Below, piece after piece: positions 46,869 through 60,141 of a DNA stretch of 64,000 nucleotides; the first letter of the stretch is position 1, and every line of letters starts with the position of its first letter. The stretch lies in NCBI GenBank assembly GCA_947044405.1, contig CAMRHE010000156.1, positions 2,461,001-2,525,000 of the forward strand, in the 5' to 3' direction. A model generated the notes under the pieces. The model saw nothing but the letters and a program-made list of their open reading frames with translations. It ran no database searches and had not been told where the DNA came from. The DNA is from Leptodactylus fallax. Its lineage: Eukaryota; Chordata; Amphibia; Anura; Leptodactylidae. The position numbers and the translations under genes are program-made.

Positions 46869-47697
46869 GAGGAGAGGCACAAATAAAAGACATGGCTAAC
46901 TTCAGTATTGCCAAGGGACAGTGAAAGCAATTTAATATTACAGGGATCAACAATATGGAATTTTGGTTCCCTCTGTATGGTTTACACGTGGCTATTTGTC
47001 ATTGGGTGAGTAAATAGGATTAAACCTATTAATCCTTTAGGCTAAGGCTCCACATAGCGAGCCGCAGTAAAAAAGTGCTGTGGGAAAAAATTGTAGGAAA
47101 CGCATTGCGGTTTTTCCCGCAGAACGTTTCAAAGAAAATCCGCAGAATTTTCGAGAGCTAAGATGTGTGGACTGATAAATTCACTCTTTCCAACAATACT
47201 GTGAAAATTATATGTTGTAAACGTCAACTGTGGGGTTTTGTAGATAGTTATGAACATGTATCATTTGTTGTTCTCCAGTATTCTGAATTTCAATTTAGGA
47301 AATGGAGTGGAAATACAGACAGAGCTCTCAGTTCACTGAATGTCTCTGTATTCAACACAATGTGAACTCACATTTGTCTGAAATCAATATATTACAGAAT
47401 ACTGTCCTGCTAACAGATCAATGGTTCATAACTCGATAACAGTGTGGGAAATTGACACAAAAATGTCAGGATGCATAGCCCAGTAGGCAAATAATTTTGT
47501 ACTGAGCAACCAGATTCATTCATGGCCCTTTTTAACCACTTAAGTACCAGGCTATTTTCCTTGGTTTAGGGCCAGGCACATTTTCAGGTTTTTTTCGTAA
47601 CATTTTTTCGTTTGGATTATTCAAATAATTTTTTTTTTTCAGTGACACATAAGGCTTCATTTCTATGTTGTTTTTATATGTGCATGTTTTCCTTATT
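46869..47697. other. Mostly unassigned stretch
   Basis: It contains a weak relic at 47038-47160 (GGCTAAGGCTCCACATAGCG, a start seen in amphibian MITEs) and a T-rich block at 47530-47690 resembling the TTAA family. No exon was recognised. Confidence 0.35.
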
Positions 47698-48534
47698 TTA
47701 ACCCCTTCCCATCGCAGGGATTTGACTCCCTGTATTCCAAACCCTTTAACGTTGTTATTTTTCTGTTCACAGAGCCATATGAGAGCTTAATGTTTGGAGG
47801 ACAAATTGTAATTTGTAATGGTACCATTTAATATTCAGTATTATGTACTGGGAAGCTGGAAAAAATTCACAATGGGGTGGTATTGGAGAAAAACTGCATT
47901 TGTGCGACTTTCTTAGGGGCTTTGTTTTTACGGCGTATACTGTGTAGCCAAAATTACATGTCACCTGTATTCTATGGCTAGGTACAATTCCAGGGATAGC
48001 AAATTTAAATTTTTTTTTTTTTTTGTGTGTGTGTGTTTTAACTCCTTAAAAAAAATCCAAAACTTCGCAAAAAAAAAAAAAAAAAATTCTTAGAGTTTCC
48101 ATATTCTGACCTCCATAACTTTTTATATTTCTGTGTACAGGGATGCATCTTTCTTTGCGAGACCAAGTGCACTTTTTTGTTATAACATTTTGGGGAATTA
48201 TGTTTTGGTCACGTCCTATTCAAATTTTTATGGGAGGCAAAACTGTGAAAAAACAGCGGTTTAGCTCTTTTGATTTTCTTTCCCGCTACAGCATTCGCCG
48301 GTTTGTAAGCCGGGCGTTTTTGGACATGGGGATGTATAATTTGTTTATGTTTGTTTTTGTTTATTTACTTTTATTTCAAATCTAGGGAAAGGGAGGCTAT
48401 TTTAATTTTTAATTTTTTTATTATATTTAAAAAAATATATATATTCTTTAACTATTTTATTTTATTGAAGAAGATTGCAGGTTCCATAGACTGCAATACA
48501 ACTGTATTGCAGTCTATGGGGCTTTCACTATATA

Positions 48535-49426
<892 letters not shown>

Positions 49427-50004
49427 TAGCTATTGAGGCTGGTCTATGACCAGCCTCAATATGTCTATTACTATAACAAGACTGTGAGCCTTCAGAAGGC
49501 TTCTGGCTGTCAGAGTAACAGGACAGATCCTGCGATCTCGCCGTGCAGAAGCTGTCCTGCACCAATAAAGGTACCCACTGGCCCTGATGGGGGGCGCCTG
49601 GCTTGCAGTGCTCACGATCAGAGTGAACACTGTTCAAGAGCATTAGCTCCGGGTCTCCGCTGTACAATACTGCGAAGACTCACTAACTATGGAAGCAGAG
49701 CGGCCGCTATCTTTAAAGACCTGACATCCCCGTAATAGTACAGCAGATGTCGGGAAGGGGTTAATATCTGAGAAAATGTAAACAAAAAAGAGGGGAAACA
49801 AGTCTATGCTATTAAAAACATGAAAAATGCAAAAAACAAAGTGGTGCTATAAAAAATTTTAAATAGTTTTCTCCATCTCTTATGGTAATTGTTACTTAGG
49901 TGTCCCCTATAGTTATGTAGTGAATCTCCCATAGACTGAAATACAGTTGTAGTCAATGGGACTTGCAATCAAAAGATTGCATATTCAAGCCTCCTGGGGG
50001 GGGG

Positions 50005-50028
50005 GGGGGGCTAATAATATAGTTAAAA

Positions 50029-50076
<48 letters not shown>

Positions 50077-50110
50077 AATTAAAAAAAAAAAAAAAAATTC
50101 ATATCACCCT
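50005..50110. repeat. TAAA microsatellite with poly-G and poly-A
   Basis: A G-run (49997-50010), then about 15 TAAA units (50025-50075) and an A-run (50080-50097). It sits at the end of a reversed TTAA-type repeat. Confidence 0.9.
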
Positions 50111-50735
50111 TAGATTTCAAATAAAAATAAACAAAAACCAAATATGAGGAAACATAAACAAATTTTACATCCCCACGTTCAAAAACGCCCAGTCTAAAAA
50201 CATCTAAAAATATTTTTGCCATATGGCGAACGCTGCAAAAATTTGAATAATAAGCGATCAAAACATCAGACATTCCCCAAAATGGTATAACTAAAAAGTA
50301 CATCTGGTCCCACAAAAAAATATGGCCCATACATCCCCCTACACAGAAATATAAAAAAGTTACGGATATCAGAATATGGCAAAGTTTTACCAAGTTTTGG
50401 ATTTTTTGACATGTCCTTTTTGATGCACAATGAGCACTGTAAAAACAAAGCTGCAAAAAAAGTTATTTACAATTTAAAAATAAATGTAAACAAATAAACA
50501 AACAAACATATTAAGTATCCCTGTGTGCGTATAAGCCTGCACTATCCAAAAATAACATTTATCCCACATGATGAACGCCATAAAAAAAATACTGCAATGC
50601 TTAAATTAATGTCTTTTCATCACATTGCCTCTTCATAAAAAAGAAAATGGTACCAACTAAAAGTACTCATTGTGCAAAGAATAAGCCCTCATATAGCCAT
50701 GTTGACAAAAAAAATAAAGAAGTTATACATTTTTG
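50100..50735 (-). repeat. TTAA-type dispersed repeat, reversed fragment
   Basis: Read on the minus strand it carries the family blocks seen at 41955 and 47702: GCCATATTTTTTTGTGGGACC, CCATTTTGGGGAATG, AGCGTTCGCCATATGGC and GACTGGGCGTTTTTG. No terminal repeat is identifiable. Confidence 0.55.
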
Positions 50736-50885
50736 AAGGCAGAGATGGATTCTATCTTTTTCAGCCATTCAGATCCATATTTGCTGGTGTGCTTGGGATC
50801 GTTGTCCTGTTTCATGTTTTGGCCAAGCTTTAGCTGTTAGTTAGATGGCCTTACATTTGATTCTAGGCTACTTTGGCATACAAAG

Positions 50886-51310
50886 GGAATTTTGAAGAGG
50901 CAAAAAATACAGGAAAGACGCACTCCTTTTATGGAACCTATAGGATCATATAAATTTTTGTGTTTAGGGAGCCCACAACTTCCTCATAAGTTTAGGGTGC
51001 TCTCCTTATCCTATTATGGTAGGTGACATGTTAGACAAAAGTCAAAAGACAGAAGGCAGCGTTCAACTGGTAAACGGCTGTTTGGATGAACCAAAGTTGT
51101 ATGCAGTAAACTGTGTATAAAGAACCACCGATAAGTCCAAAAAAAAATGCCAGGACTCGCGCACCTCAATGGAATGAACTTGGGTACACCATATTCTTGG
51201 TATAACACAACTTTAATAAACGGATATAGATAATGCGTGTCGGGGTATCAGACGCTACAACGGGTGCACCCCTTCATCAGATCTGTATCTTAGTGGCTGA
51301 TCTGGATATT
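50886..51310 (-). repeat. Repeat inserted in Tc1, possibly Penelope-like tail
   Basis: It lies between TTTGGCATACAAAG (50872-50885) and TTTGGCATACAGAG (51310-51323), a likely imperfect target duplication. On the minus strand it contains GATGAAGGGGTGCACCCG and ACCCCGACACGC, of the kind found in amphibian Penelope-like 3' regions. No protein is encoded. Confidence 0.5.
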
Positions 51311-51592
51311 TTTGGCATACAGAGGAGTGTGTGATTGACTCAATGGCTAGAAGGTGCTCTAGTCCCGAGGCTGCAAAAGAAGCTCAAATCATCAACATTC
51401 TAGCACCATTCTTGACAGTCAGTATATGTTTATGCTGATATGCTGTGTTTCGTTTTCACCAAACGTGGCACTGTGCATTGTGATCAAACATCTCCACTTT
51501 GCTCTGTATGTCCAAAAGAGATTGTTCCAGAAGTCTTGTGGTTTGTTCAGATGAAACTTTGCAAATGGACGTGAACATTTAACATAGCTATC

Positions 51593-51843
51593 TTAGGTCT
51601 GTAGAGTCTTAGATGTAGCTCTTGGGATTTTTGCAATTCCTCTGAACTTTGGGTGAATTTTTCTGGGTCCCCCACACCTGGAAAGATTGTCAACTGTCTT
51701 GAATGTTTTCCAGTTGAGAATAATCTTTAATCTTATTGTAGAATGATGTTTGGAAATGGCCTTATAACCCTTTCCTGATTGATAAGCAGCAACAGTGGCT
51801 TTCCGAAGATTATTGCTGATGCTTATCCTCCTTGGCATTGTGT
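51593..51843 (-). pseudogene. Tc1-like transposase, N-terminal remnant
   Basis: It starts MPRRISISNNLRKATVAAYQ, followed by a helix-turn-helix segment (GKGYKAISKHHSTIRLKII) and NWKTFKTVDNLSRCGGPRKI, the linker with a GRPR-like position. It ends KIPRATSKTLQT before frameshifts. The open frame extends upstream to 51925 but that part is not transposase-like. This family differs from the other Tc1 copies in the window by its N-terminus. It is inactive. Confidence 0.8.
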
Positions 51844-52324
51844 TAACACACACCTGAGTGCCCCAGACCAGTAAACTACCAAAATATCTGCTTTTATAGA
51901 GGTAGTCACACTTCCTGATAACCAATTAATCAAGTGCACCTGTCTACTACTTATATTCTTAATTCCTATAGAAGCAATAGGGGTATACTTAATTTTTCAC
52001 ACATGGCTTCTGCATTTTGGCCTAGTTTTTGTTAAATAAATAACAGCACAGTGTAATTTGTCATGTGTTGTTGTTCAACTGAGGATGTATTTACCTTATT
52101 TTAGGACCTTCTAAGGATCAGATGGTTTTAATTATGTCCTGATACATAAAACTATACAATTTTAGAGTACTTTTATCATGACTGTAAGACTCTCTTGTAA
52201 AGGGGATCTAAAGTTCAAATAACTGTACTTCTTTGGCATAAGCACATTGTCAGGGACATTGCCATTTGAAGCATGTATTATATATACAGGTGCATCTCAA
52301 TAAATTAGAATAGCTTTGAAACGT

Positions 52325-54966
52325 TTATTTATTTCTCTGCCCCTCTCTGATCATAACCTTCTGTCTCTCACCATCAGTGTTTTCTCTCCTTCACAGGACA
52401 CACCTACTCATCATACATATAGGAATTTACGTGCTATTAACATCCAGCACCTCTCAGATAGTCTACAGTCCTCTCTGTCCCCCATCTCTTCACTCTCCTG
52501 CCCCAATCTGGCCACCAGTCACTATACTAAAATCCTTAAGAGTGCATTGGATGAGGCGGCTCCCCCCTCCACTCGAAAAGTTAGACACAGGAGGCAGCAA
52601 CCTTGGCAGACGCCACAAACATGTTTTCTTCAGCGGTGCTCTAGGTGTGCTTAACGTCTGTGGAGAAAATCACATTCACCTGCAGACTTCCTCCACTTTA
52701 AATTTATACTTACAACCTATAATTCTGCCCTTCACCTAGCCAAACAAGCCTATTTCACCGCTCTCATCTCTTCTCTCTCCTGTAACCCTAAAAGTCTATT
52801 TGAAACTTTTCACTCCTTACTCACCCCCAAGGTGCAGATGTCATTCACAGACCTTAGCGCAGATGACCTGGCCACTTATTTCCATGACAAAATTGATAAG
52901 ATCCGTCAGGAAATAACTGCCCAATCCCCAGATGGCACTGACCCCCTCACCAACCACACTTCAGACTGTTCATTCTCATCCTTTGAACCTGTTACAGAGG
53001 AGGAAGTATCTCAGCTACTTTCTTCTTCCTGCTGTACAACCTGCAGTAGTGACCCTTTCCCCTCACACCTTCTCCAGTCTCTGTCTCCTGCTGTCATGAC
53101 TTACCTTACTAAAATATTTAACCTCTCTCTCTCTTCTGTAATTTTACCATCCTCTTTCAAACATGCTGTCATAAACCCTCTATTGAAGAAACCCTCCCTT
53201 GACCCGTCCTGTGCTGCTAACTATCAACCTGTCTCTAACCTCCCATTTATCTCCAAAATTATGAAACGCTTGATCTATTCTCGTTTAATCCGCTATCTTT
53301 CTGCTAACTCTCTTCTTGACCCCTTACAATCTGGCTTACGCACTCTGCACTCTACTGAAACAGCCCTCACAAAAGTCTCCAATGATCTTCTGACGGCTAA
53401 ATCCAAAGGTGACTTCTCTCTTCTTATTCTTCTAAATCTCTCAGCAGCATTTGACACTGTTGACCATCAACTCCTTCTCACTACGCTCCGCTCTGTCAGC
53501 CTCACGGACACTGCTCTCTCCTGGTTCTCCTCTTATCTCTCTGACTGCACTTTCTGTGTATCATTTTCAGGCTCTGTTTCTTCCCCTCTTCCCCTTGCCG
53601 TTGGGGTTCCTTAGGGATTGGTCCTAGGTCCCCTGCTCTTCTCCCTCTACACAGCCCCCATTGGACAAACCATCAGTAGATTTGGCTTCCAGTATCATCT
53701 TTATGCTGATGACACCCAATTATATACGTCATCCCGTGACGTCACCCCTGCTCTAATACAGAACACCAGTGACTGTCTCTCTGCTGTCTCAAATATCATG
53801 TCTTCGCTCTATCTGAAACTGAATCTCTCAAACACTGAACTACTGCTGTGTCCACCATCTAATAGATCTGTTCCTGATATCTCCATTGCAGTCTCCGGTC
53901 TTACCATAACTTCTAGGCAGTATCCCCGCTGCCTCGGGGTTATGTTTGACAGACCTTTCCTTCACCCCCCATATCCAGTGATTCGCACGCTCATGTCATC
54001 TCCACCTCAAAAACATCTCCAGAATCCACCCTTTCCTTACCAGAGATACACTAAAGACACTTATTGTTGCCCTGATTCACTCTCACCTTGACTACTGTAA
54101 CTCCCTACTAATTGGTCTTCCCCTTACTTAACTCTCCCCTCTACAATCTATTCTGAATGCGACGACCAGGCTCATCTATCAGTCTAGACACTACAGCAAT
54201 GCCTCCGGTCTGTGTCAGTCACTACATTGGCTGCCTATTCAATACAGAATACAATATAAACTTATAACTCTCATCCACAAGGCTCTCCATAATGCTGCGC
54301 CTCCCTACATTTCCTCCCTCATCTCTGTCTATGGCCAACCCGTACTCTCCGTTCACTCAATGACCTAAGACTAACATCCTCTATTATCAGAACCTCCCAC
54401 GCTTGTATACAAGACTTCTCCCGAGTTGCACCACTTCTCTGGAATGCTCTATGCCAGACTATCAGATTAACCCCTAATTTCCACAGCTTCAAGAGCAAAC
54501 TAAAGACATATCTTTTCAGACAGGCCTATCACAACTCCTAATGTAAACCCTTCCGTAGTTAGTTTCCCTAAAACGTACCCTCTGTTCACGCTCCCACATT
54601 ACCTCACAGGATATGATGCCGTATCAGACTAACTTTATATGTCCAGGCACCATCTGCACGTTAAAGGACACGCCTGTTGACGGCTCATACAGCTTTATAT
54701 ATGTGTAATGACAGTAACCTCTATTACAAAATTGTCTGACCATTGTATAAGCAATGCTACCTCCGATGCTGCCCCTGCCACCTCTTGGGTCACCCCCTCT
54801 ACCTCATAGATTGTAAGCTCTTGCGAGCAGGGCCCTCAGTCCTGTTGTGTGAAATTACTATTTCTTTGTAATGTACCTTTTTTGTCTGTACTTGAACTCT
54901 ACAAATTGTACAGTGCTGCGGAATATGTTGGTGCTATATAAATACAATGTATTATTATTATTATTT
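52325..54966 (+). mobile_element. L2-like LINE, 5' truncated
   Basis: A 2.6-kb plus-strand LINE with the end of an endonuclease domain, a reverse transcriptase, a C-terminal region and a 3' UTR ending in (ATT)n. The 3' UTR matches the fragment at 3541-3768. It is inserted close to the left terminal repeat of the Tc1/mariner-type element. Confidence 0.9.
52330..54545 (+). pseudogene. L2-like ORF (endonuclease end, reverse transcriptase, C-terminus)
   Basis: The protein begins within the end of an apurinic-type endonuclease (PLSDHNLL), so the 5' part is lost. A frameshift near 52640 leads to the reverse-transcriptase domain in frame 52832-53614: FKHAVINPLLKKPSLDP, NYQPVSNLPFISKIMKRLIY, LDPLQSGLR and the box LLNLSAAFDTVDHQLL. 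A TAG stop replaces Gln in GVPQG (53612). The next frame has [14 protein letters not shown] and [11 protein letters not shown] with the catalytic Asp pair. After about 54000 shifted frames retain HWLP-like and FKSKLKT-like C-terminal blocks. FDTVDH and YADDTQLY are characteristic of the L2/CR1 group. Several breaks make it inactive. Confidence 0.9.
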
Positions 54967-55289
54967 AATTAATCAAATTAAAAAAGTGACCTCCTATATT
55001 TTCTAGATTTTTACATACAGAGTGTTCTATTTCAAGTGTTTTATTTCTGTAAATGTTGATTATGGATTACAGGTAATGAAAACCCAAATCTAAGAAAATT
55101 AGAATATTGTAAAGAAGTTCAGTATTGTAAATTCAGTGTGTCATCTGCCAAGGTTTCCTAAGCCTTTAAATGGTCCCTTAGTCTGGTTCAGTAGGACACA
55201 CAATCATGGAAGACTGCTGATTATGAATTGTATTACTGAAATGAATGAACGTTTCAAAGATATTCTAATTTATTGAGATGCACCTATAT

Positions 55290-57050
55290 CAGGAGAACAG
55301 GTGGTTGCGTTTCGGTGTTGCTTTCTTTTCTGAAATCTTTGAGAGCTACAGAGAACACCAAGCAAGCAGCATGGTCACCTCTCTGTGATGCAGCTGTTCT
55401 CAGGGGACACCATTCTCACGAATACCATACTATAAAATGTTTAAGATGAAAAAAATCTAATTATTTTTCATTGTTAAATGTTAAATTAAAATGATGCCAT
55501 TAAGAATGGCTAGGGAGATGTTTAGGGTAGGATGGGACAGGGAGGGATCTAAAAAGATTGAGACATCTTAAAAGAGTCAGATGACTTTACATAGATGGTG
55601 GTTTACCAGCTCCTTCTCTTCCTCATCCTGCCCTCAGTAGTATCCATGTAATAACATCTCTTTAAGGCATTTTACAGTAATAAAATACAGGTATGATCAT
55701 TTAGAACCTCTAGAAGTCTGTAATAGAAATCACCTTTTATTATCCTTTGAAAATGGTCATTGTGTTTTAGCTGCAACCTGCTGCCTCTATGAAATAATGC
55801 AATTACATTTTGTTACTTTCTATAAAGCAGTTCTGACTAATGTGTTTAATACTAGATCTGTCAGTATTCACTGTTGTGCCCAGAAAACTGCTGACATCAT
55901 TTCAGGTCACATGGTTTTTATAAGATGATCATTCACTGAACGAATATTATTATATTTTTTGTTAGCTATTATTTTTCAAATGAGATTCTGAGTGTAATTA
56001 GCTAAAAGCATGTATACATATTAATGGAAGCATGGAGTAAGGACATAAATCAATTCACTTACAGTGGTTTTCTGAGTACATAGCTCAGCTATCTCCTGCA
56101 GTCCCACTGAGATGAATGCAGCAGCTGTGCACATGTGTTAAAATGCATACAACAGAGGTACTGTACACAGGATCCCAATTCTTGTGATTAGTGGGGTTCC
56201 AACAGCGAAACCCTCAGCAGTCAGGCAATAACCCTGAATTCACATGACGAGTTTCACCCAGAAAACACGGTCCATGTGTGCGCCGGATTTACCAGTCTGA
56301 ACATCATGCCAGGAGAGGGACTCTCAGCATTATAGTTATCTATGGTGCTAGGAGTCCCATAGCAGCCTTGATAATCCCTGCCCCACCACAGTATGCAACT
56401 AATTTCTGACTAGGTGCATGCCTCATCATAAATTAGTTGCATCCTCTGGGGTCTGTGTGCCTAAAGAGAAATCTACACTTGATCCTTGCTGGCGTAGATT
56501 TCTGAATTAATTTACATCAGAAAACTGGGGTAAATGATGATAAATTCATAAGTCATAAGTTTACTTATACATGGTGAATATTTGGCAGCATTGCGCTTAA
56601 ACCCCTTCCGGCTCTGTGATGAATTTATATGTGAGCAAGGGGCAGTTCATGTTTTATGTTGAATATATTCGTCTATAATCACGTGGGCAGTGCTAGTGTA
56701 CTCTCACACAGACTCGCAAAAGCCAGGCTGACGCACACAGCTGGATTCCTGCCGCAACTGCTGCAATAGCAACCGTGATATGTAAAGTGTTTATACAGAG
56801 GGAAGAAGTTGCCATAGCAGTCGTGGCCTCCTGCACTACCATGGAGTGAAGCCTATTAGGCCTAGGCAGAGGTTGGGACTAATAGACTGAATATCAGTGT
56901 TAAATTGCATGTATAATGCACTAAAATACAGAAGTATTTCAGGATATTATACAAGCATTCAAGAGAAGAAAAAAAAAATCATTAAACATATCACAATTTT
57001 CCCCTAACACAACTTTATGATGTTAAAAATAAAATAAACAAAACAGTAGA
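55290..57050. other. Unassigned stretch
   Basis: No exon recognised. A faint dispersed-repeat block is seen at 56225-56640 (for example CCGGCTCTGTGATGAATTTA). Otherwise AT-rich and featureless. Confidence 0.35.
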
Positions 57051-57149
57051 TACACACGTGGACAAAATTGTTCGTACCCCTCGTTTAATGAAAGAAAAAC
57101 CCACAATGGTCACAGAAATAACTTGAATCTGACAAAAGTAATTTGCCAA

Positions 57150-57767
<618 letters not shown>

Positions 57768-57799
57768 GTTAAGGGAACCATCATTTCTGTCCAGGCCTG

Positions 57800-58360
57800 T
57801 TTCACAGTAGGGACAGTGTTCTTTTCAAGATATGCTTCATTTTTCCGTCTGTGAACCTAGAGCAGATGTGCCTTGACAGAAATTTCGATTTTTGTTTCAT
57901 CTGTCCATAGGACATTCTCCCAGAAGCTTTGTGGCTTGTCAACATGTAGTTTGGCAAATTCCAGTCTGGCTTTTTTATGATTTGTTTTCAACAATGATGT
58001 CCTCCTTGGTCGTCTCCCATGAAGTCCACTTTGGCTCAAACAATGATGGATGGTGTGATCTGACACTGATGTTCCTTGGGCCTGAAGTTCACGTTTAATC
58101 TCTTTAGAAGTTTTTCTGGGCTCTTTTGTTACCATTCATATTATCCTTCTCTTTGATTTGTCATCAATTTTCCTCCTGCGGCCACGCCCAGGGAGGTTGG
58201 CTACAGACCCATGCATCTTAAATTTCTGAGTAATATGTGCAACTGTAGTCACAGGAACATCAAGCTGCTTGGAGATGTTCTTATAACCTTTACCTTTAAC
58301 ATGCTTGTCTATAATTTTCTTTCTAAGCTCCTGAGACAACTCTTTCCTTCGCTTCCTCTG
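57800..58360 (-). pseudogene. Tc1 transposase DNA-binding half, reverse orientation
   Basis: The start MDQRKRRKELSQELRKKIID (58364-58300 region) leads into helix-turn-helix segments (YKNISKQLDVPVTTVAHI) and the linker RGRRRKIDDKSKRRII. After one frameshift it continues as MVTKEPRKTSKEIKRELQAQ and LLKTNHKKARLEFAKLHVDK to WTDETKIEI with the first catalytic Asp. It stops near TVPTVK, where the inverted junction lies. This half pairs with no catalytic half on its own strand. Its 5' leader continues to the right terminal repeat at 58737, so this side keeps the natural 5' end of the element. Confidence 0.9.
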
Positions 58361-58739
58361 GTCCATGTTGAGTGTGGTACTCACCATGTCACCAAACAGC
58401 ACAGTGAGTATCTGTAGCCCTATATACAGGCCCATTAACTGATTACAAGATTGTAGACACCTGTGATGCTAATTAGTGGACACACCTTGATGTAACATGT
58501 CCCTTTGGTCACATTATTTTCAGGGGTAACATCATTTCTGTCCAGGTCTGTTTCATGAGTTTTGTTTTTATAAAAATTCTGTTGAAGCATGGTTGAAAAG
58601 CAATGTCTGACTTTCATTTGTTCATTTTCATAGAATTTTTATATATTATTACTTTTGACAGATTCAAGTTATTTCTGTGACCATTGTGGGTTTTTCTTTC
58701 ATAAAACGAGGGTTACCAACAATTTTGTCCACGTGTGTA

Positions 58740-60138
58740 CCATCCTAAATAGAGACGAAAGCTATCCACCACTGAAAAAAAGGAAAGAAATCTGTGTTAC
58801 CTATTATAAATTATACCTATACCAAAAATTAAGCTGCAAAAATCACTCCATGGCTTTATAGGTTTCACACTATTATTTCCTGATAAAATAGCTAGAGAAC
58901 ATTAAGGCATTCATATGTTATTTTAAAATCCTTCAGCCGATGCTTCCTCAAATGCCTTTTGTTCAATTTGTGATTTCTATTCATTTTTTTGAATACAGCA
59001 ATATATTCTCACACTATATTTTCCTAAATGCTCTCTGAATATATGTTCCAGTCTACTGTATCTCTGTATCCAAATTTTCTCAGCAGGTTTACATTCCACA
59101 TTGCTTTATTACTGAAGGACAAATAATGCCTACAGAGTAAATGTTACAATGAATACTCCATTCTCAGATTGTGTTTTCCTATAAATGTAACACCTGAGAT
59201 CTATTTGGTTTGGAATTCACAGAAGCAATTACAAGTGACAAAAATAAGCACCTTTCACAAAGGTTAGAGTGGAGATGCAGAATAAATCTTCCAATATTAT
59301 AACAGTGCAGCATAACTTAGCACAAAACTATTAAAGTGTTCCCTGAAGACATAAACAGCATACAAGTATAGTCCTAACATTAGGAGAGGAAGCTGTATGC
59401 AAAAGAAAATTCTAATGAGGCTTGCTGAGAATATAATGAAACCGAATGAAAAATTGGAAAGTTTAGACGTCTCCTACATGCTGTATTACAACTCTGTAAT
59501 ACTCTGCAAATTACTGTAAATTGATAGGTTATTTTTTCTGGCTTTCCTTACAATTTAATTCCTTAATTTCTTACTCTCAGTTTTATTTTAAGGGTTTCAA
59601 TTAGCTTAATTAATGTCATCGTCACATGTACATGCCTGGTATAAACATCTGCAACATGATGACAATCTCATCTTTAGTATATAAAACTAGAGAAGGGAAG
59701 TAAGGTTTTTAAAGTATATTGTTGAAAACCTGAAACTTTTTTTTTTGTTGAATAGAGGAGTGAAATAAAATATTTGAATAAAGCAAAGACAAAAGCTGTT
59801 GGCTCACGTGCACTTAAGTGGGTGTTCGGATCATCATAAGTTACCCTTTATTCTGTTTAATGTGCTATTCAGTAGCTTAACTACCATAAAGGCAGACAAA
59901 GCACCTGTGGGAGTCGGGACCTATGTAGGGAGGGGGAACTGCACTGATCTTCTTCTTCCAGCCACTAATTCACTTCACTGCAGCCACCACTAGGGGGAGT
60001 ACAGTGCATGGAGATTTTTGAGTTGAGAATAAGTTCAGTGGTAGCTGTATTAATTCCCAGGCATTGAGCTCTCCCTACTGGTGGAGATGGGCAGAAAGTT
60101 TTATCAGTTAAAACTATATGAGGTAAATTTATCAATGT
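58740..60138. other. Unassigned AT-rich stretch
   Basis: No repeat or exon that I can support. Short hairpins and T tracts only. Confidence 0.35.
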
Positions 60139-60141
60139 ATA

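Larger units (their letters stand above)
50740..52186 (-). mobile_element. Tc1-like transposon, degraded and interrupted
   Basis: The right end reads AGTACTTTTATCATGACTGTA at about 52166-52186. Transposase remnants lie on the minus strand: the N-terminal frame 51843-51593 and central pieces at 51320-51560 and 50750-50885. A 430-bp repeat (about 50886-51310) separates the two central pieces. The left terminal repeat was not found. Confidence 0.8.
52287..55286. mobile_element. Tc1/mariner-type element carrying an L2 LINE
   Basis: Terminal repeats CAGGTGCATCTCAATAAATT at 52287 and AATTTATTGAGATGCACCT ending near 55285, flanked by TA-rich target sequence. The element's own sequence is only about 40 bp at the left and 320 bp at the right (54966-55286). 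No transposase remains readable, so it may be a short non-autonomous copy. The rest is the inserted L2. Confidence 0.85.
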
